DNA of 64,000 nucleotides, taken from contig CM032121.1 of the NCBI GenBank assembly GCA_018894105.1, forward strand, positions 1,365,507 to 1,429,506, given 5' to 3'. Numbering within the stretch: position 1 is the stretch's first letter; every line of letters starts with the position of its first letter. This DNA is from Jacaranda mimosifolia. Its lineage: Eukaryota; Streptophyta; Magnoliopsida; Lamiales; Bignoniaceae. Shown piece by piece: positions 24,214 to 36,874 of this stretch. Both the position numbers and the translations under genes were made by a program. The notes below the pieces were generated by a model, which made no database searches, was not told the origin of the DNA, and was given only the letters and a program-made list of their open reading frames with translations.

Positions 24214-25437
24214 ATATTAAATTTTTATAAATACATGATACATCAATGTTATAGTTGACTCATCAAATTAACATGCAAAAGGACTTTTTTTTTCTAAGAT
24301 TCTTTCATTGCCCATTCCAAAGGGCACTAAGTACATTTACATTATAATGAAATTTGAAGTTGCATAGAATGTGCAATGTTTTTTCTACATTACCTTTTGT
24401 AGGGTTTGGTGGCCTCTTCCTAGCTAAGGGTTGAGGTACATAGGTGGGAGTTTTTGATGGAATATTTCACAATTGATAGAGCATGTCATGTTTCAATTCA
24501 TCAAGATTTATTTCACATCCCCAAAAAGATAACCTTAGAAAAAGACTTTGTCTCAACATGTCATGGACCTTTAATTTCCCAATTATTTATCAATTTAAGC
24601 CTTTATATATTTAAGAAAAAATATTATTTTATTTCTTGAAGTTCTATACTTATCAATGTATAATTTCATATACATCAAATTATATAAAGTAATCCTATTT
24701 AAATTATATATTTCCTAAATTATTATCATCTTTAATACAAAATTATGAATTACTTAGATAAATACACCCTAAGTCAGTGATAATACAAAATATAGATATT
24801 ATTAATCAGGTATGAATATTATATGTGTTTGATGTTAAAGGTAATTTTTCTTAGTATTTAATTACATATACATAAAAAATATTAATATATAATGACATAA
24901 ATCTAATTTTAAATTAAAATAAATTTCTTTTGATTATTTAAATATAAAATAATATTACAAACAACTACAACCCAAATCAATTTAAATCTCATAAACAATA
25001 TACTTTTCATAAATAATCTTATAATCAAACACAGTATTATATTACATACAACTATCACATCAGCTGTAATTATCATAATACCTTTCAAAAATCAACAGAT
25101 ATTCAAAATTCATCCCCATTTTCCCAAAACAATTGTATTTTATTTTTATATAAAAAAACAAAAAATGAAAATGTAAACCACAAGCAATAATTCCCTGTAA
25201 ATAGCTTCCAAGCAAGGGAGGCACACATGTATACAACTGTAATGATGCAAATCCAAATGTAATTCCTAAGATTTTAGTGTCCCAATAGCAAAAAAGTAAA
25301 ATAAATAAGGCAGCCACACATGTATACAACTGTATTGTTGCAAATAGAGACGAGAGAGCTGGAATTCTTTCTTCAGTCTACGTCTCTTCATAATGGCGCA
25401 ATGGAGCCTTTTCAACTCTTTGACCCCTTCTCTTTTT
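24214..25437. other. Intergenic, AT-rich, distal promoter of the transporter gene
   Basis: No gene. An imperfect direct repeat of about 30 bp (starting CACACATGTATACAACTGTA) occurs at about 25222 and again at about 25315, roughly 100-200 bp upstream of the transporter TATA box. Confidence 0.5.
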
Positions 25438-26839
25438 CCTATATATATACAGTTTCTTCTCACCCCATTTGAAATTTTGAATTCTTTATGATTCACTATT
25501 TAGTATTTAGTGTTATATGCCCATAACACAACAGTTTTGCCAGACTTTTCCATCATATACACATGTAAGTAGTGAAAATCTTGTCTTTCTTTAGTCTTTG
25601 GTTGATTTTATTTCTGGGTTCTTGTTTGAGTTACCTGAGGATAACTCGAATTCCTTTAAAAGGAATAGATTTTTTTGGTGGGATATTTAGTTCTGGTTAT
25701 GTATATGGTTTTGGGTTTTGAGTTCTTGGATAATTCTTTTGAATTCTTGTTATTCTGTTGAATTGATGTGTTTGAGGTGTGTGTGTGTGTGTGTGTGTGT
25801 GTTTTATGATATAGTTTTCTTTATGTGCTTATGTTATATGCATATTTGGTGATACTAATTAGATTCTGTGAGAAGGATTGAAATTTTAGTGATTGAATTT
25901 TTTTCCAAATGGAATGTGCTACGTCTTGTTTATTGAATTGACAGGGTAATTGCATGTTCTTATACAGCAGGATTGGATCTGTTTCTTGTATGTAGCTCGT
26001 AAACGTTATCCCCTGGGATGTAGTTTAAGTAAAGAGGAAAAGGAATCACGCCTGGTGGAGTGTGTTTCACATGAATCAGTTATATCTTTCTTTTTTTTTT
26101 ATCAAGGAATTATACCTTTCTTGGCTTAAAATATTGTTTACAAAAACTATGATGATCTGATAAACTAACATGCTACCTTATTTTATAGAAATTGTATGTG
26201 TTGACTGTTTGATGTTGTGGGAAATTCTTGCGTGGCAATGTGATATAGGAAGAAAGTAGAACTTAATGGTTTATTTTTCCCAACAGTAATTCACAAGATC
26301 TCAGAGGGGGGGGCCTCAATAATTGTAGTTTCACCTATTTAAATTGTATTTTCTTAATAATTGAAACATGACAATGTTATGATTTATTGGAGAATGTTAA
26401 ATGGTGAAGTCAATGGAGATGAATTGTAAAGTTTCTCTTTAACAAATATTGTTATAATGCATTACACATTTGGTAAGAGATGACCAGATGATATTCCTTG
26501 TTTCTCACTGAAAATTACTCTGTTCAACACATTTTTCTTAAATGTTACATAATTTTTTTGCTTTTTTTTTTTTTTTTTCAAGAATCTTGGCTTAGTGGAT
26601 TGGTGTATGTTTATGAAATAGCTTTATTCATTTTCTTAGTTTAGTGGACTACTATTGTTATTAGTGCCCTAAACTCATTAAGAGGGTGCCGGCTAAACTT
26701 ATTAAACATCTTAAAAGCTCTAAGAGATTATATGATTAGAAAACTTACAATGAGCATGTAAAGTTTCAAGAAGATAAAAGAATGTGTTGTTTCCTGAATC
26801 TCACATGTTTTGAGATTTCTTTTGAAGCAGTAGAAGAAA
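25438..26839 (+). promoter_or_regulatory. Core promoter, leader and 5'-UTR intron of the transporter gene
   Basis: A TATA-like run (CCTATATATATACAG, about 25438-25452) is followed by a leader. A strong donor ACACAT|GTAAGT opens at 25565, and the acceptor GAAGCAG closes at 26830, 9 bp before the ATG. The predicted intron of about 1.27 kb is T-rich and carries a GT microsatellite at about 25779-25801. Leader introns like this often enhance expression. Confidence 0.6.
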
Positions 26840-29411
26840 ATGTCCCTGCCAAGCAAAAACGACCACAAAGTGGCTCTTGATGTGGCTGCATGGATGTTCA
26901 ATATTGTCACTTCTGTTGGAATTATTATGGTCAATAAAGCTTTAATGGCTACATATGGTTTTACCTTTGGTATGTTGACTACAGCTATCTACATGATCTA
27001 TTGCTCAATTTGCCTGCATTGTCTTCTTATTTCCGATTTTCTCTATCAATATAATTTTCTAGCATAAGAAGTCTCTGCTCTGCTGCATCAGCTCCATGCT
27101 ATTAAATTGAGTTTATTTAACACAAGCATTTAAAGTTCGACTTGAATACTTTTGGGTCTTTTTCTGCTTCTACTTATAGATATACCTAAGTGCAAACAAG
27201 ATGTTTGGGTCTATTGAGAATTATGAAAGAATATTAACACTCAGATCACTGAAATCATGGCTGCAAATAGCCTTTGTTGCTTCAGTCAAAACATATTGTA
27301 TTTACTATACTTAAGTGGCGTATTGCTTATATTTCTTTGTCCATAACTCCATATATTTCCCAATCCCTCTCCTAACTTATTATTTGTTTTGGTTTTGCAG
27401 CTACAACTTTAACTGGCCTACATTTTGCTGCCACCACCATAATGACTCTTATCCTAAAGTGGCTTGGATATATCCAGAGTTCTCGTCTTCCAGTGTCAGA
27501 TCTTGTGAAGTTCGTTTTGGTTGCAAATTTTTCTATTGTTGGAATGAATGTGAGCTTAATGTGGAATTCAGTGGGATTCTATCAGGTCAGTTTGTTTATT
27601 TTGTTGTATTTTTACCTGTCACCATAAATACTGATATCTAAAATTTATTCTGCTTCTGTGTTATACCCTGTCAGATTGCAAAGCTGAGCATGATCCCTGT
27701 ATCATGCTTGCTAGAAGTCGCTCTTGACAGCGTGCAATATTCAAGGGACACCAAGCTAAGCATTTTAGTTGTTCTATTGGGTGTTGGAATCTGCACAGTT
27801 ACTGATGTTAGTGTTAATGCGAAAGGATTTATTGCTGCTTTTATAGCAGTTTGGAGCACTTCTCTGCAACAGTATGTAAGTCATACTTCCCTTCAACTTA
27901 TAAATCTATAAGATGGCTATGGAGAATGTTACGAATTGGCTTGTCCGGCTAATGGGATGGATCTGTCTCATACACAGTTTGAAACAAAGTTTGGAAATGA
28001 ATCATTAGATTGTATCTTACAAACTGGTTTATATTTTTTAGGTCACCTATAGACATATGAATATCTTATAATTTGTGGGATGACTTATGAAAGTGCATTT
28101 TTTGCTAGGTTGTTCTGTTATATGCTATTTTTAGTTGTATTACATGACTGATTGGTTCGCTTACCAACACACTTTCTGTTTCTGTTGATTAATTGGAATG
28201 TCTAATTTGGTTCTCACGTTACTATTGCATCTGCAGTTCGTTCATTTTCTTCAAAGGAAGCATTCTATTGGTTCTTTCGACTTATTAGGGCACACTGCAC
28301 CACCTCAAGCTGCATCGTTGCTGTTAGTAGGGCCATTTATGGATTACTGGTTGACAGACAAGAGGGTCGATGCCTATAACTATACCTCTAAGTCAACGGT
28401 AAGGATTATAGGAGAAGTGATAATGTTTAGAGAATGCTTCTGGTGATGCATAATGCCTGCTTATTGTACATAGCATATACGTGATTTTATATTGCTTCTT
28501 GCATTATAAGTTCCTCTAGCAGTGTTTGTCACACCACATTGAGTCGGTCCAAAGAGCTACAAGAAAACATTGAATCGCAAGGATAAGAGAAAAATGGCAA
28601 AAATGGAAAGCAATACAGGACAGGAGGGAAAATCTTAAAATCCAACATATCCCCAGCTCCATGCTCAATCCCAACCATCAAAGTGTGCTTTTCCTCCTTT
28701 TGACAAGCAGAGCAACTCCCAGCTCTGGTCATAAAGCTCATTCTCAATCTCATTCCTTCAACTACTGCTACACTTGCCTACAGTTTATGCAGCAAAGCCT
28801 CAAATTTCATCAATGAGTACTCTATGGCACAAATTTCAGTAGGAGTTTCTATTGCAAGTTTTAATGGAATAAAACATTTTTATTATGTGATAAAATTATA
28901 ACATATATGTTCAAGAATCACAAAGTTATTTCGCAGAATCTAGAATTATTTTGGTTCATGTTGAGAGAAGGTTGTGGATTCATGGGGGTTGATTGCTTTG
29001 TTTGTTTAACCGTGTGCTCTCATCTGCATATTTGTGTTGTTTGTTGCCATCCTAATAGTTCGCAACTGTTTCTCTCTGCAGATGTTCATCGTGTTGTCTT
29101 GTGCCATCGCTATAGGAACCAATCTAAGCCAATTCATTTGCATTGGCAGATTCACAGCAGTGTCATTTCAAGTCCTTGGCCATATGAAGACCATTCTCGT
29201 CTTGACATTAGGATTTCTTTTCTTTGGAAAAGAGGGACTTAACCTACATGTGATTGTTGGAATGATGGTTGCAGTAGTTGGAATGATTTGGTACGGTCAC
29301 GCCTCATCTCAACCCAGTGGCAAAGAAAGGAGGTCCTCTCCATCTAACAACAAACTAGAAGAAGAAAAAGTTGAGTTAGTAAAATCAGATGAGCTTGATG
29401 AGAAGGTCTAA
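26840..29411 (+). CDS. Nucleotide-sugar transporter, NST-KT / UDP-rhamnose-UDP-galactose transporter-like
   Basis: Golgi-type antiporter of the drug/metabolite superfamily that would carry UDP-sugars into the lumen for glycan synthesis. Five in-frame exons, 26840-26969, 27401-27585, 27675-27875, 28237-28398 and 29082-29411, give 335 residues. Family landmarks include [12 protein letters not shown] in the first membrane helix, a KT-type segment [40 protein letters not shown], and [16 protein letters not shown]. About ten hydrophobic helices are expected. The tail is hydrophilic, rich in Lys and Glu, as is usual on the cytosolic side. The substrate cannot be read from sequence. The URGT/UUAT groups are the nearest I recall, while the UXT (UDP-xylose) group fits less well. 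The ATG is preceded by a 5'-UTR intron. Confidence 0.88.
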
Positions 29412-29913
29412 TGACCCACAGAGTTAACCAAAGGCAGATACTTCTTCAACAGCTGATTTTTTATCCCCCCATCAGTGCTAAGACCGTAGATTCATTTTAC
29501 CAGCAGGTCCAAAATATATAGTATCTTGTTAGAAAAACTGACGAACCGGGCAAATCCCATGAAAATTTGTCATTCTAGATGACTACTTGAGTTAATAATT
29601 TATTGAGATTGTTTTTTTGCATCTTCAACTTCAACACACACCTAGTACTGGATGCATGATAGCAAGTTGATGCTTGCATTTATTGCTTTCCTAAGGATTG
29701 CTGCAGGTACAAGGGCATTAATTGCCCTTTCAGCACCCTCTGAGGAGTCTTCATTGCATAGTAAATGCTCACATCTGGTGATGGAAATCGAAACCATGCG
29801 AAGAATTCTGTGCAGTTGGAGATGTCCATACGTGCTTTGTGGTCCTCACATAGAATGCTGGTGACTTTGAGGAAGGGGCGAAAAACAAAGCCAACAAGGT
29901 ACGTCTCTTTGGA

Positions 29914-30279
29914 AAACACAGCCTACGATGTGTTCATTCCAAGACTAATTTGTTGATCGTTGTTGGTAAAATTTGATGCCCGTCCGGACTCCTGCATCAT
30001 ATGTGATGACACCTAGTCTGGTCTCATATCCAGGAACATAAGGCTTGAATATAGGATCCTCTCCCCCAACTTCCCTTTGAAGCATTTTTCTTAAGAAACA
30101 CAGCCTATGATGTGTTCATTCCAAGACTAATTTGTTCATCATTATTGATGAAATTTGATGCCCATGTGACACTTCTACATCGTATGAGATGATACCTGAT
30201 GTGGTCTCATATCAAGGAACATAAGGCTAGAATATAGGATCCCCTCTCCTATCTTCCCTTCGAAGCGTTTTATCTTAAG
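29914..30279. repeat. Tandem duplication of a ~183 bp unit (two copies)
   Basis: Copy 1 (29914-30095) and copy 2 (30096-30279) share long blocks, for example GATGTGTTCATTCC, TGGTCTCATATC, GGAACATAAGGCT and ATAGGATCC, each ending in CTTAAG. The offset is 182-183 bp throughout. The copies have clearly diverged. No reading frame spans them. They lie about 500 bp after the transporter gene. Confidence 0.75.
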
Positions 30280-32091
30280 AAAAGAACCTACTACAGTATG
30301 TATCGACAAAATAATACCTCAAATTGGCTGAGTCTCGATATCTGGCGACAAACAGATTTGATCATCATCAGTGTGGTTGTTATCACTACACAGAATGCGT
30401 TTTCGTATATTTCTTGAATCGATTTGGTGACGAACTTTGCTATTGTCATAGAAATAGCTCCTGATTTCTGCAGTGGTGTTGTCCGTGTGGCTTATGTTTA
30501 CATAAACTCATTCAAGTTCAAGTGGATAGTTTTCTAAATCTCCATTATTGTTGTTACATATGAGGAAATCACGGGTACATTTATTAGCAGTCGATGTATT
30601 TGAATATCATATGATTCATGTAATTAGTTACTATCTACAGTTGCTGTTATTAATGAGAATCTTCAGACAGAATGTGCTGCATTCATTGTGCTGTATAACT
30701 TCACAACAAGGGAAGTTGAATCAATACAATTATAGCACACAGAGCTAAGGTTCAATATTGTGGCATATCCCTCTCCAGAGAATGGTTCTTGGTGAATGGG
30801 GCTCTCTTTTATTCTCTTCAGACAGTTACATTAATACATACATCTAACTGCACCAGAACTCTATACATGGCCTTTATTGCGCCTTAAAACTTCATGAGAC
30901 AACAAATTTTTCTGGGTATTATAATGTCTAGATTATGGTTTCCTTAAGTGACCTTGAATGTTGTCTAAAGGGATAACTTTGATTGTTAAAAGTAGAAAGT
31001 TTGATCCCTGTTTCATTTTTATCTCGTTATATCTCGTTCTATTATGTGATATTTGAAAATGACTGTTAATATTTCAGTCTTGGGGTTATTTATAATTAAT
31101 CAATAAAGAATCCTCATATATACTAACACTGTATCAAATGCAGTTATCAATTCTCTAATGAGTTATAATTGTCGTCGTCGCGATCAAACACAATTTGCCC
31201 ATTGTACATTGCTCACATTGGGAAATGAAATAATCGAAAATTTCGAGTATCCAAGCAGCTAATTCTCTTCATTAGTTAAAGATAAGGGGAGAATAACAAT
31301 TGCAGTATTACCTCTTAGATAGAGCTTTTTACCACAATTACTATGCAAATGACAAGTTTATCACTATATTCTCATCAAGATGACAGTTAAATTAAAGTTC
31401 TACCACCACAAAGCTGATTAATTTGAAAAAATTTATCACCACAAAATTCAAATTTACTACACTTTCACGAAAAATAATAAATCGAATCTTGATTCATGAA
31501 TTTCTACTGCAAATAGATTCAAATTCATGACCAAATTGATTTTTTTTTTCTTTTGGAAAAAAATAAAAAATAAAAAAATGAAGGGTGTGCCCCCTTGGCA
31601 AGAAGATAGAAGGAAGAGGATTATTAGTATAGCACAATGATTTTGTTGAAGAAATGACAAGATATTGCTGCAGAGACAGCTGCATTTGGAGCCCACTTTT
31701 TGTTTCCATTGCACCTACTTATTCCACCTTAAGAAACATGAAAATTGGGAAATTTACCCTCATTTCCAGATTGGGAAACCACTGTAAAAAAAACTTTTAC
31801 ATCATAACAATTTTTTTTTTTTACATTTTTAAAAATAAATATTGATTTCTTTGATTCCTCTTTTTGAATATGATTTAAGGGTTTGAAATTTGTTTTTAAA
31901 TTGGATTAGTAATCTCAAATTTAGGGGAAAAATTACAAGCTATCTTGAAATCAACCCTTTTGAGGTTTATTTACTTTGAGGAAGGCTTAGGATCCTTCTT
32001 ATAAGAATCAATTTTTTTTATATTTTTTTTAATTTATGTGACTATTTATGCAAATAAATTTAATAAAATTAAGTAAGCTTGTAAACTGTAA
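30280..32091. other. Intergenic, nothing recognised
   Basis: Mixed sequence from 29.4 to about 31.0 kb is less AT-rich than its surroundings and could include decayed coding or transcribed sequence, but I could not identify it. From 31.0 kb on it is ordinary AT-rich spacer. Confidence 0.4.
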
Positions 32092-32360
32092 GGGCTAGTT
32101 TCGTTGGTTTTTTAAGTTATCCCATAATTATTTATTATATAATAATTTGTGTGATTTTTTATCATTGTGATATACTTTGGTTGGCATGATAAATAAACCA
32201 ATGGGAGGTAGTAGGTTAATTTATCACGAGAGTTTCTTATATAAATATGAGCTTTTGGTATTCATTTAGGCCTAAGTTTTTACTATCACTCCAACTAAAT
32301 AAATTATAAGATGGGATAAAAATGTTATATCCCACCCTATCATTCCAATCGAATTAACCC
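32092..32360. mobile_element. Tourist-like MITE (269 bp, TAA target duplication)
   Basis: Ends GGGCTAGTTTCGTTGG and (reverse complement of right) GGGTTAATTCGATTGG form an imperfect inverted repeat. TAA flanks both sides (32089-32091 and 32361-32363). Non-coding interior. Confidence 0.6.
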
Positions 32361-32416
32361 TAATAGTTTTACTCAAAGAAAAATAAATTTCTAGTAAATA
32401 CCATTTTTTGGCCCCT

Positions 32417-32437
32417 CCCCCCCCCCCCCCCCCCCCC
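32417..32437. repeat. Poly-C tract (about 21 C)
   Basis: A near-uninterrupted run of cytosines followed by a short CT repeat. On the minus strand it is a G tract able to form a quadruplex. Exact length in an assembly is unreliable for such tracts. Confidence 0.8.
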
Positions 32438-33161
32438 TCTCTCTCAACATTAATGTCAAAATAATTTGGTGGGGCCAACCCATCTCTTCCCTTGTGGCAT
32501 TGATTTTCATTCTCAACTTGTTTTGTACATTGGGCTATTGGTGTTATAAGGAGAAGGCCAAGAAAAGAATTGGCCCACAAATTCACTCTTCAACCAACAC
32601 AAAAAAAAAAAAAAAAAAAAAAGAAGCCTTAGTTTAATTCCATGGGCTCACTCATTATTTAATCATCATCATTTTTCTTAAAGTTATTATTATCATCTTA
32701 ATATTATAATACCTCTCTTTTTCTAATTATCATTAGCACTCTTTGTCCTCATTGTCCACTATCCCCCTAACACTTTCCCTAATCTTTGGATCACTTCCAA
32801 TATTTATATGTATATATAATCTAAGGCCATAAATACTTGGCCCCCACCATCTTTATATCTCATATCAATTGTATTTTATGCATGTGTGGTGTTGGTTACT
32901 AGTTAGGGTTTCTTTCTCACATATTGTTTGTCATTATTGAATAATTACTTACTATCTTTGTAGTTAAGGCTTGAGATCTAATTATTTTTCTTGATACTAT
33001 AGCTTTTGATAAAGAGTGGCAATCTATGATGCACGGACACGTATGAAGAGATGCAAAATCAAATTAATAATACTATATTTTTTCAAAAAGTTCTGGATAC
33101 AAAATGATTATATTGTAATTTTTTAATATGTATAAACATCTTTTATAAAGATAGAGGTTTA

Positions 33162-33581
33162 CGTCTGTTTGTTTTCATTTTCAAGCCCCGTTTTCATTTT
33201 CATGTGGGAATAAAAATTATAAACAGACATTTTCTCACAAATTTTTTCAGAAAAAGTACACATTTTCTTCTTAAAACTCTTTCTAAACCTACTCTATCAT
33301 CCTCTTACACATCAATCAAATTTAAATTTGATTTCACTTAAAGTACCCACTATCATTTTTAAATTAATAAAATATGCATGTGTTTTAAAAAAATAAATCT
33401 TTTTAAACATAAAAAATATAAACTAACCTCCATTTCAATCTTATAATATATTCTAATCATTACTTTCCAACATTTCATCCAAATACATCTCAATTTCTAT
33501 TTTTATTTCATAACTAACTTTCTAACTTTTAGAAATGACTGAAAATGGAAATGACTTTTGAAAATAAAACCAAACGAGCTG
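33162..33581. mobile_element. Tourist-like MITE (420 bp, TTA target duplication)
   Basis: Left end CGTCTGTTTGTTTTCATTTT; reverse complement of right end CAGCTCGTTTGGTTTTATTT. TTA flanks both sides (33159-33161 and 33582-33584). Shares the CATTTTC-rich subterminal region of the 23.7-kb copy. Confidence 0.6.
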
Positions 33582-34167
33582 TTATTATTAAAAAAAGAAA
33601 AAAATTTATGTGTCCAAAATATATCGAACACATAATTAAATATATCTTACATTTCTTATTTTTATTTAAATTAGGAACACATCAAGCAATATATTAATAC
33701 GCATATTTTTTTCGCTCTAACATTACATAAATAATTTTTTAAAATATCGATACATTATACTTACTAATATTTGTTAAATGGGGAGCAAAAATCAAATTTT
33801 GCATAGTTGCATGTTGTTAATTCTCAATGTGGAACCTACACATCACATCCTTTGCCTAATTCATTCAAGAAAAATAAAATCTCATGTACAAGAGAGAAAG
33901 TATAGATTTCTTCCACTTTTACATTTTTCATGCCCAATTATTCAAAATCAATGTTGAGTAGGTCATAAAAGTTTGGGGAATTTTGAAAGTATGTTATCTT
34001 GTGGGGTCCTAACCATATGTTAAGAGAAGTCTTGGGGGGTGGGGTGGGGTAGGGTTTGATAGTCATATCATGAAAAGTACACATTTTTTGAAAGGTACTA
34101 TAGAGTAAACTTTTATGTGCCAAATTCTTGATTTTTATTTTTAATAATGCACGACTTATAAAGGAAA

Positions 34168-34202
34168 AAGAAGAAGAAGAAGAAGAAGAAGAAGAAGAAG
34201 AA
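34168..34202. repeat. (AAG)n microsatellite
   Basis: About eleven AAG units. A minus-strand reading frame over it would be mainly Ser repeats and is not considered a gene. Confidence 0.85.
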
Positions 34203-34892
34203 TCCACAAAAATTTTATTTCATTTTATTTTATTTTCTAAAAAGGGCTTTATTTGATAAAATTAGATATATTTCTTGTATCATTTTTATCCAAATTATTA
34301 TAGCAATATTAAGATTCTCCATACTTATGTATGATTGACTGGAAAATAGTAATTTATCATTTTCTATCGAATTATGACAAAAGTCGTGTCAAACTTTTGT
34401 TCTATTTTATTAACAAGATTTGAAAGTTTAGAAAGTGATAGGATGTCTTACATAGAAAATGCTAGAATGTGTTATTTTCAAGAAATTTTGTAACATTGAC
34501 AAATAATGAAATATTTTTAACAATTATCAAATTTGAATCATGAAAATGGTTAAATGGGATTGAGTTATTATTTTTGTAAATTAATAAACAATTGTAATCG
34601 ATTTGAGCTGCACGCTTGAATTCGGTTATTTTTCTTTTAATTTTAAGTAATAATTAACATATTTTAATCATTTTTCGCAATTATTTATGTTTCTACTACA
34701 AAAAATAATCAAAAATTAAAAAATCGATGACAATAATTAATTCAAAATAAAAAAAAGGAAAAAAAATATTGCAAGAAATTACATCATAATTGGACATTGA
34801 AAAGAATAACAATTTTGTTACCAAAAAGCCCTTATATATATAGTGAAAATATATATAAAAGAGAAAATATATATTTTTTATACACACGCACA

Positions 34893-34965
34893 TCAGGAGT
34901 CCGTTAGGCTCGAACTCATGACCTCCTACATTATATGGGAGAGCTATGTCATTGGGTCACAAATC
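34893..34965 (-). mobile_element. tRNA-derived SINE-like remnant
   Basis: Read on the minus strand it has tRNA-like start GACCCAATGACATAGCTC (A-box-like) and, about 30 bp on, a B-box-like GAGTTCGAGCC (34908-34916 on the plus strand), then short GT-rich tail sequence. Length and intactness fit a degraded SINE. Not a functional tRNA: no cloverleaf with a 3' acceptor stem is apparent. Confidence 0.45.
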
Positions 34966-35039
34966 ATTTACCTATTTTATATATATTCAAAATAACATTT
35001 ATATATATATATATACAAAGAGAAAGAGGGCTTTATGCG

Positions 35040-35190
35040 GAAAATGACAGCACCCAGCACGGTCACACGTGCGACTCCTTTCCAAAGCTTACCGCTTCTC
35101 GACAAAAAAACGTACGCGAAATGACCATAATGTCCCCACAGCGTAATTTCAACCCCCAGGCCCCAGGCAAGCGCCAGCTGATACAAAACC
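35040..35190. other. GC-rich islet with ACGT boxes
   Basis: A stretch of clearly higher GC content within AT-rich DNA, containing CACACGTG and ACGTACGCG. No start codon with a long frame and no recognised RNA. It could be a regulatory element or an old gene fragment. Confidence 0.4.
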
Positions 35191-36874
35191 TGTTCAGCAG
35201 AACAATCACATTTATTTCACGTCACACAAATATATTGGTCCCTTTTGTACCAATTGACCATTTTACCCTCAAAGGGTTAAAAAAAAAATGTGACACTAAA
35301 AGATATTAAATCGAAAATTAAAATTAAATTTATTTGATTAAATATTTTACGATAAAATTATGAGCTCTTACAATAATATAAGTTATAAAAATCAGTTACT
35401 CATCCATCATTTTCTTTTATATTTCACAACATTTTATGTGTTGGTCTTAATCATAACATATAATATCGACATAACTGAAAATTTATTTATGACAACGATA
35501 AAGTAATTATTATTTAGAGTGTTATACATTCTTGGGGCACTTTTTTGTTTTTTTTTTTCATTATGGAGGTTGTTGCTGGATTGCCCGTCGAAAAAGTTAG
35601 ATAGTTATTCTAGACCTAACTTTAGTTTGTTTGTCAGAGTATCATTAGTTATTAGTTATCCTTAATTATTGCTAAACATCATTGGTCAAGATAGTAAAGT
35701 GTTGTCTTTTTTCATTTATTTCTTGATCGCTATAAAATTAGTTATTTGCGAACTAATGATAAGCTATGATTCATTAGATAAATAATCGTTTATCTGTATA
35801 TAAGTAATTTTTTTTTCAAATATTGTAGAGTTTATTATTTACAAGCATTACAAACTTTAATTTTAATATGCTTCCGGAAAAATATTGCCGGTTAGTAAAT
35901 ATTTTTTATCTTTTTATTATTGGATTTCTCAGTATCGTAGAATTCTTTATTTACAAATAATATGAAATTAAATTCGTAGAAAATTTTAAAATAAATTTGC
36001 AATTTTAAAGGACGTCCATTTTAGTAATTTCGCTTAAGGTGCTGCTAGATTTGCTGTTAGATAGTGCTAGTGCACATGCACGTATTTGCTACATACAGTG
36101 AAATAACTGTTCACTATTGTCCCACCACGTCATCAACGGTAGGGATTGTCCTAACTGTGGGTCCCACACACAGTCTACCCTGCATTATGAAGTACCCTAT
36201 AATTGATGAAAAGTTGCTCAATATGGCGCGTGGATTCACGCTCCAAAATTTTCTTTTTTTCTTGGATTATTAGATTTAAAAATAAAGATATACCAAGTGG
36301 TAAAAGTCCATATTTCCATCATGAAAAATCAAGTCTTGGGAAGGAGAAAAAGGTGGAATAAGAAGCAATGGTCAATTACCAAACTACCCTTTTGGTTGAA
36401 CCAATGTGCCAAATTATAGGTCCAATTTAGATGGGAAAGGCTACCTATTTTATCTTTTCTCCTATTACCCAGTTCAATATGGACAATGGATTTGATTGTT
36501 GTAGCATAATGTAGCAAAGGGCTAGCTTTATCTTTTTCTATGATGTCAATCAAGAAATATAAGATTCTAAATAAATTTTCACATTCTTGACAATAAAATT
36601 AGGTGGTTTAGGCTATGTTTTTTAGTGTCTTAGAAGTTTTGAGAAGTTCATTTTGAGAAAATATGTATCAACACTATGTTTGAGTAAAAATTGATAGATA
36701 AAGAAAATTGTCTGAATCGATGGTCGGACCATTTGAATCATTGAACCGTTCATGATTCATTTAAGTTATTAAAACTTAAAGAGAAAATAAGAAAACAAAT
36801 GAACCGTTAAACCAGTGAACCGTGAACCGATAAGTTTTCTGGTTCAATGAACAATCTAATTTTTTCGAACATTG
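35191..36874. other. Intergenic, with decayed repeat containing GAACCGT words
   Basis: AT-rich spacer without genes. About 36715-36850 holds repeated GAACCGT/GGTTCA words typical of decayed plant transposable elements. A modestly GC-richer patch occurs near 36060-36240. Confidence 0.4.

Noticed and set aside
29652..29919. Short frames on both strands after the transporter gene
   Set aside because: Possibly a decayed gene, but I could not match either translation to any family and no splice-supported structure emerged.
34036..34207. Serine-run protein start
   Set aside because: Created by the AAG microsatellite on the opposite strand; nothing else supports a gene.
34893..34965. Functional tRNA gene
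   Set aside because: A- and B-box-like words are present but a complete cloverleaf with acceptor stem is not, so a SINE remnant is the better reading.
34935..35309. 124-codon plus-strand frame
   Set aside because: It runs through a TA repeat and SINE-like remnant, and the translation has no protein-like character.
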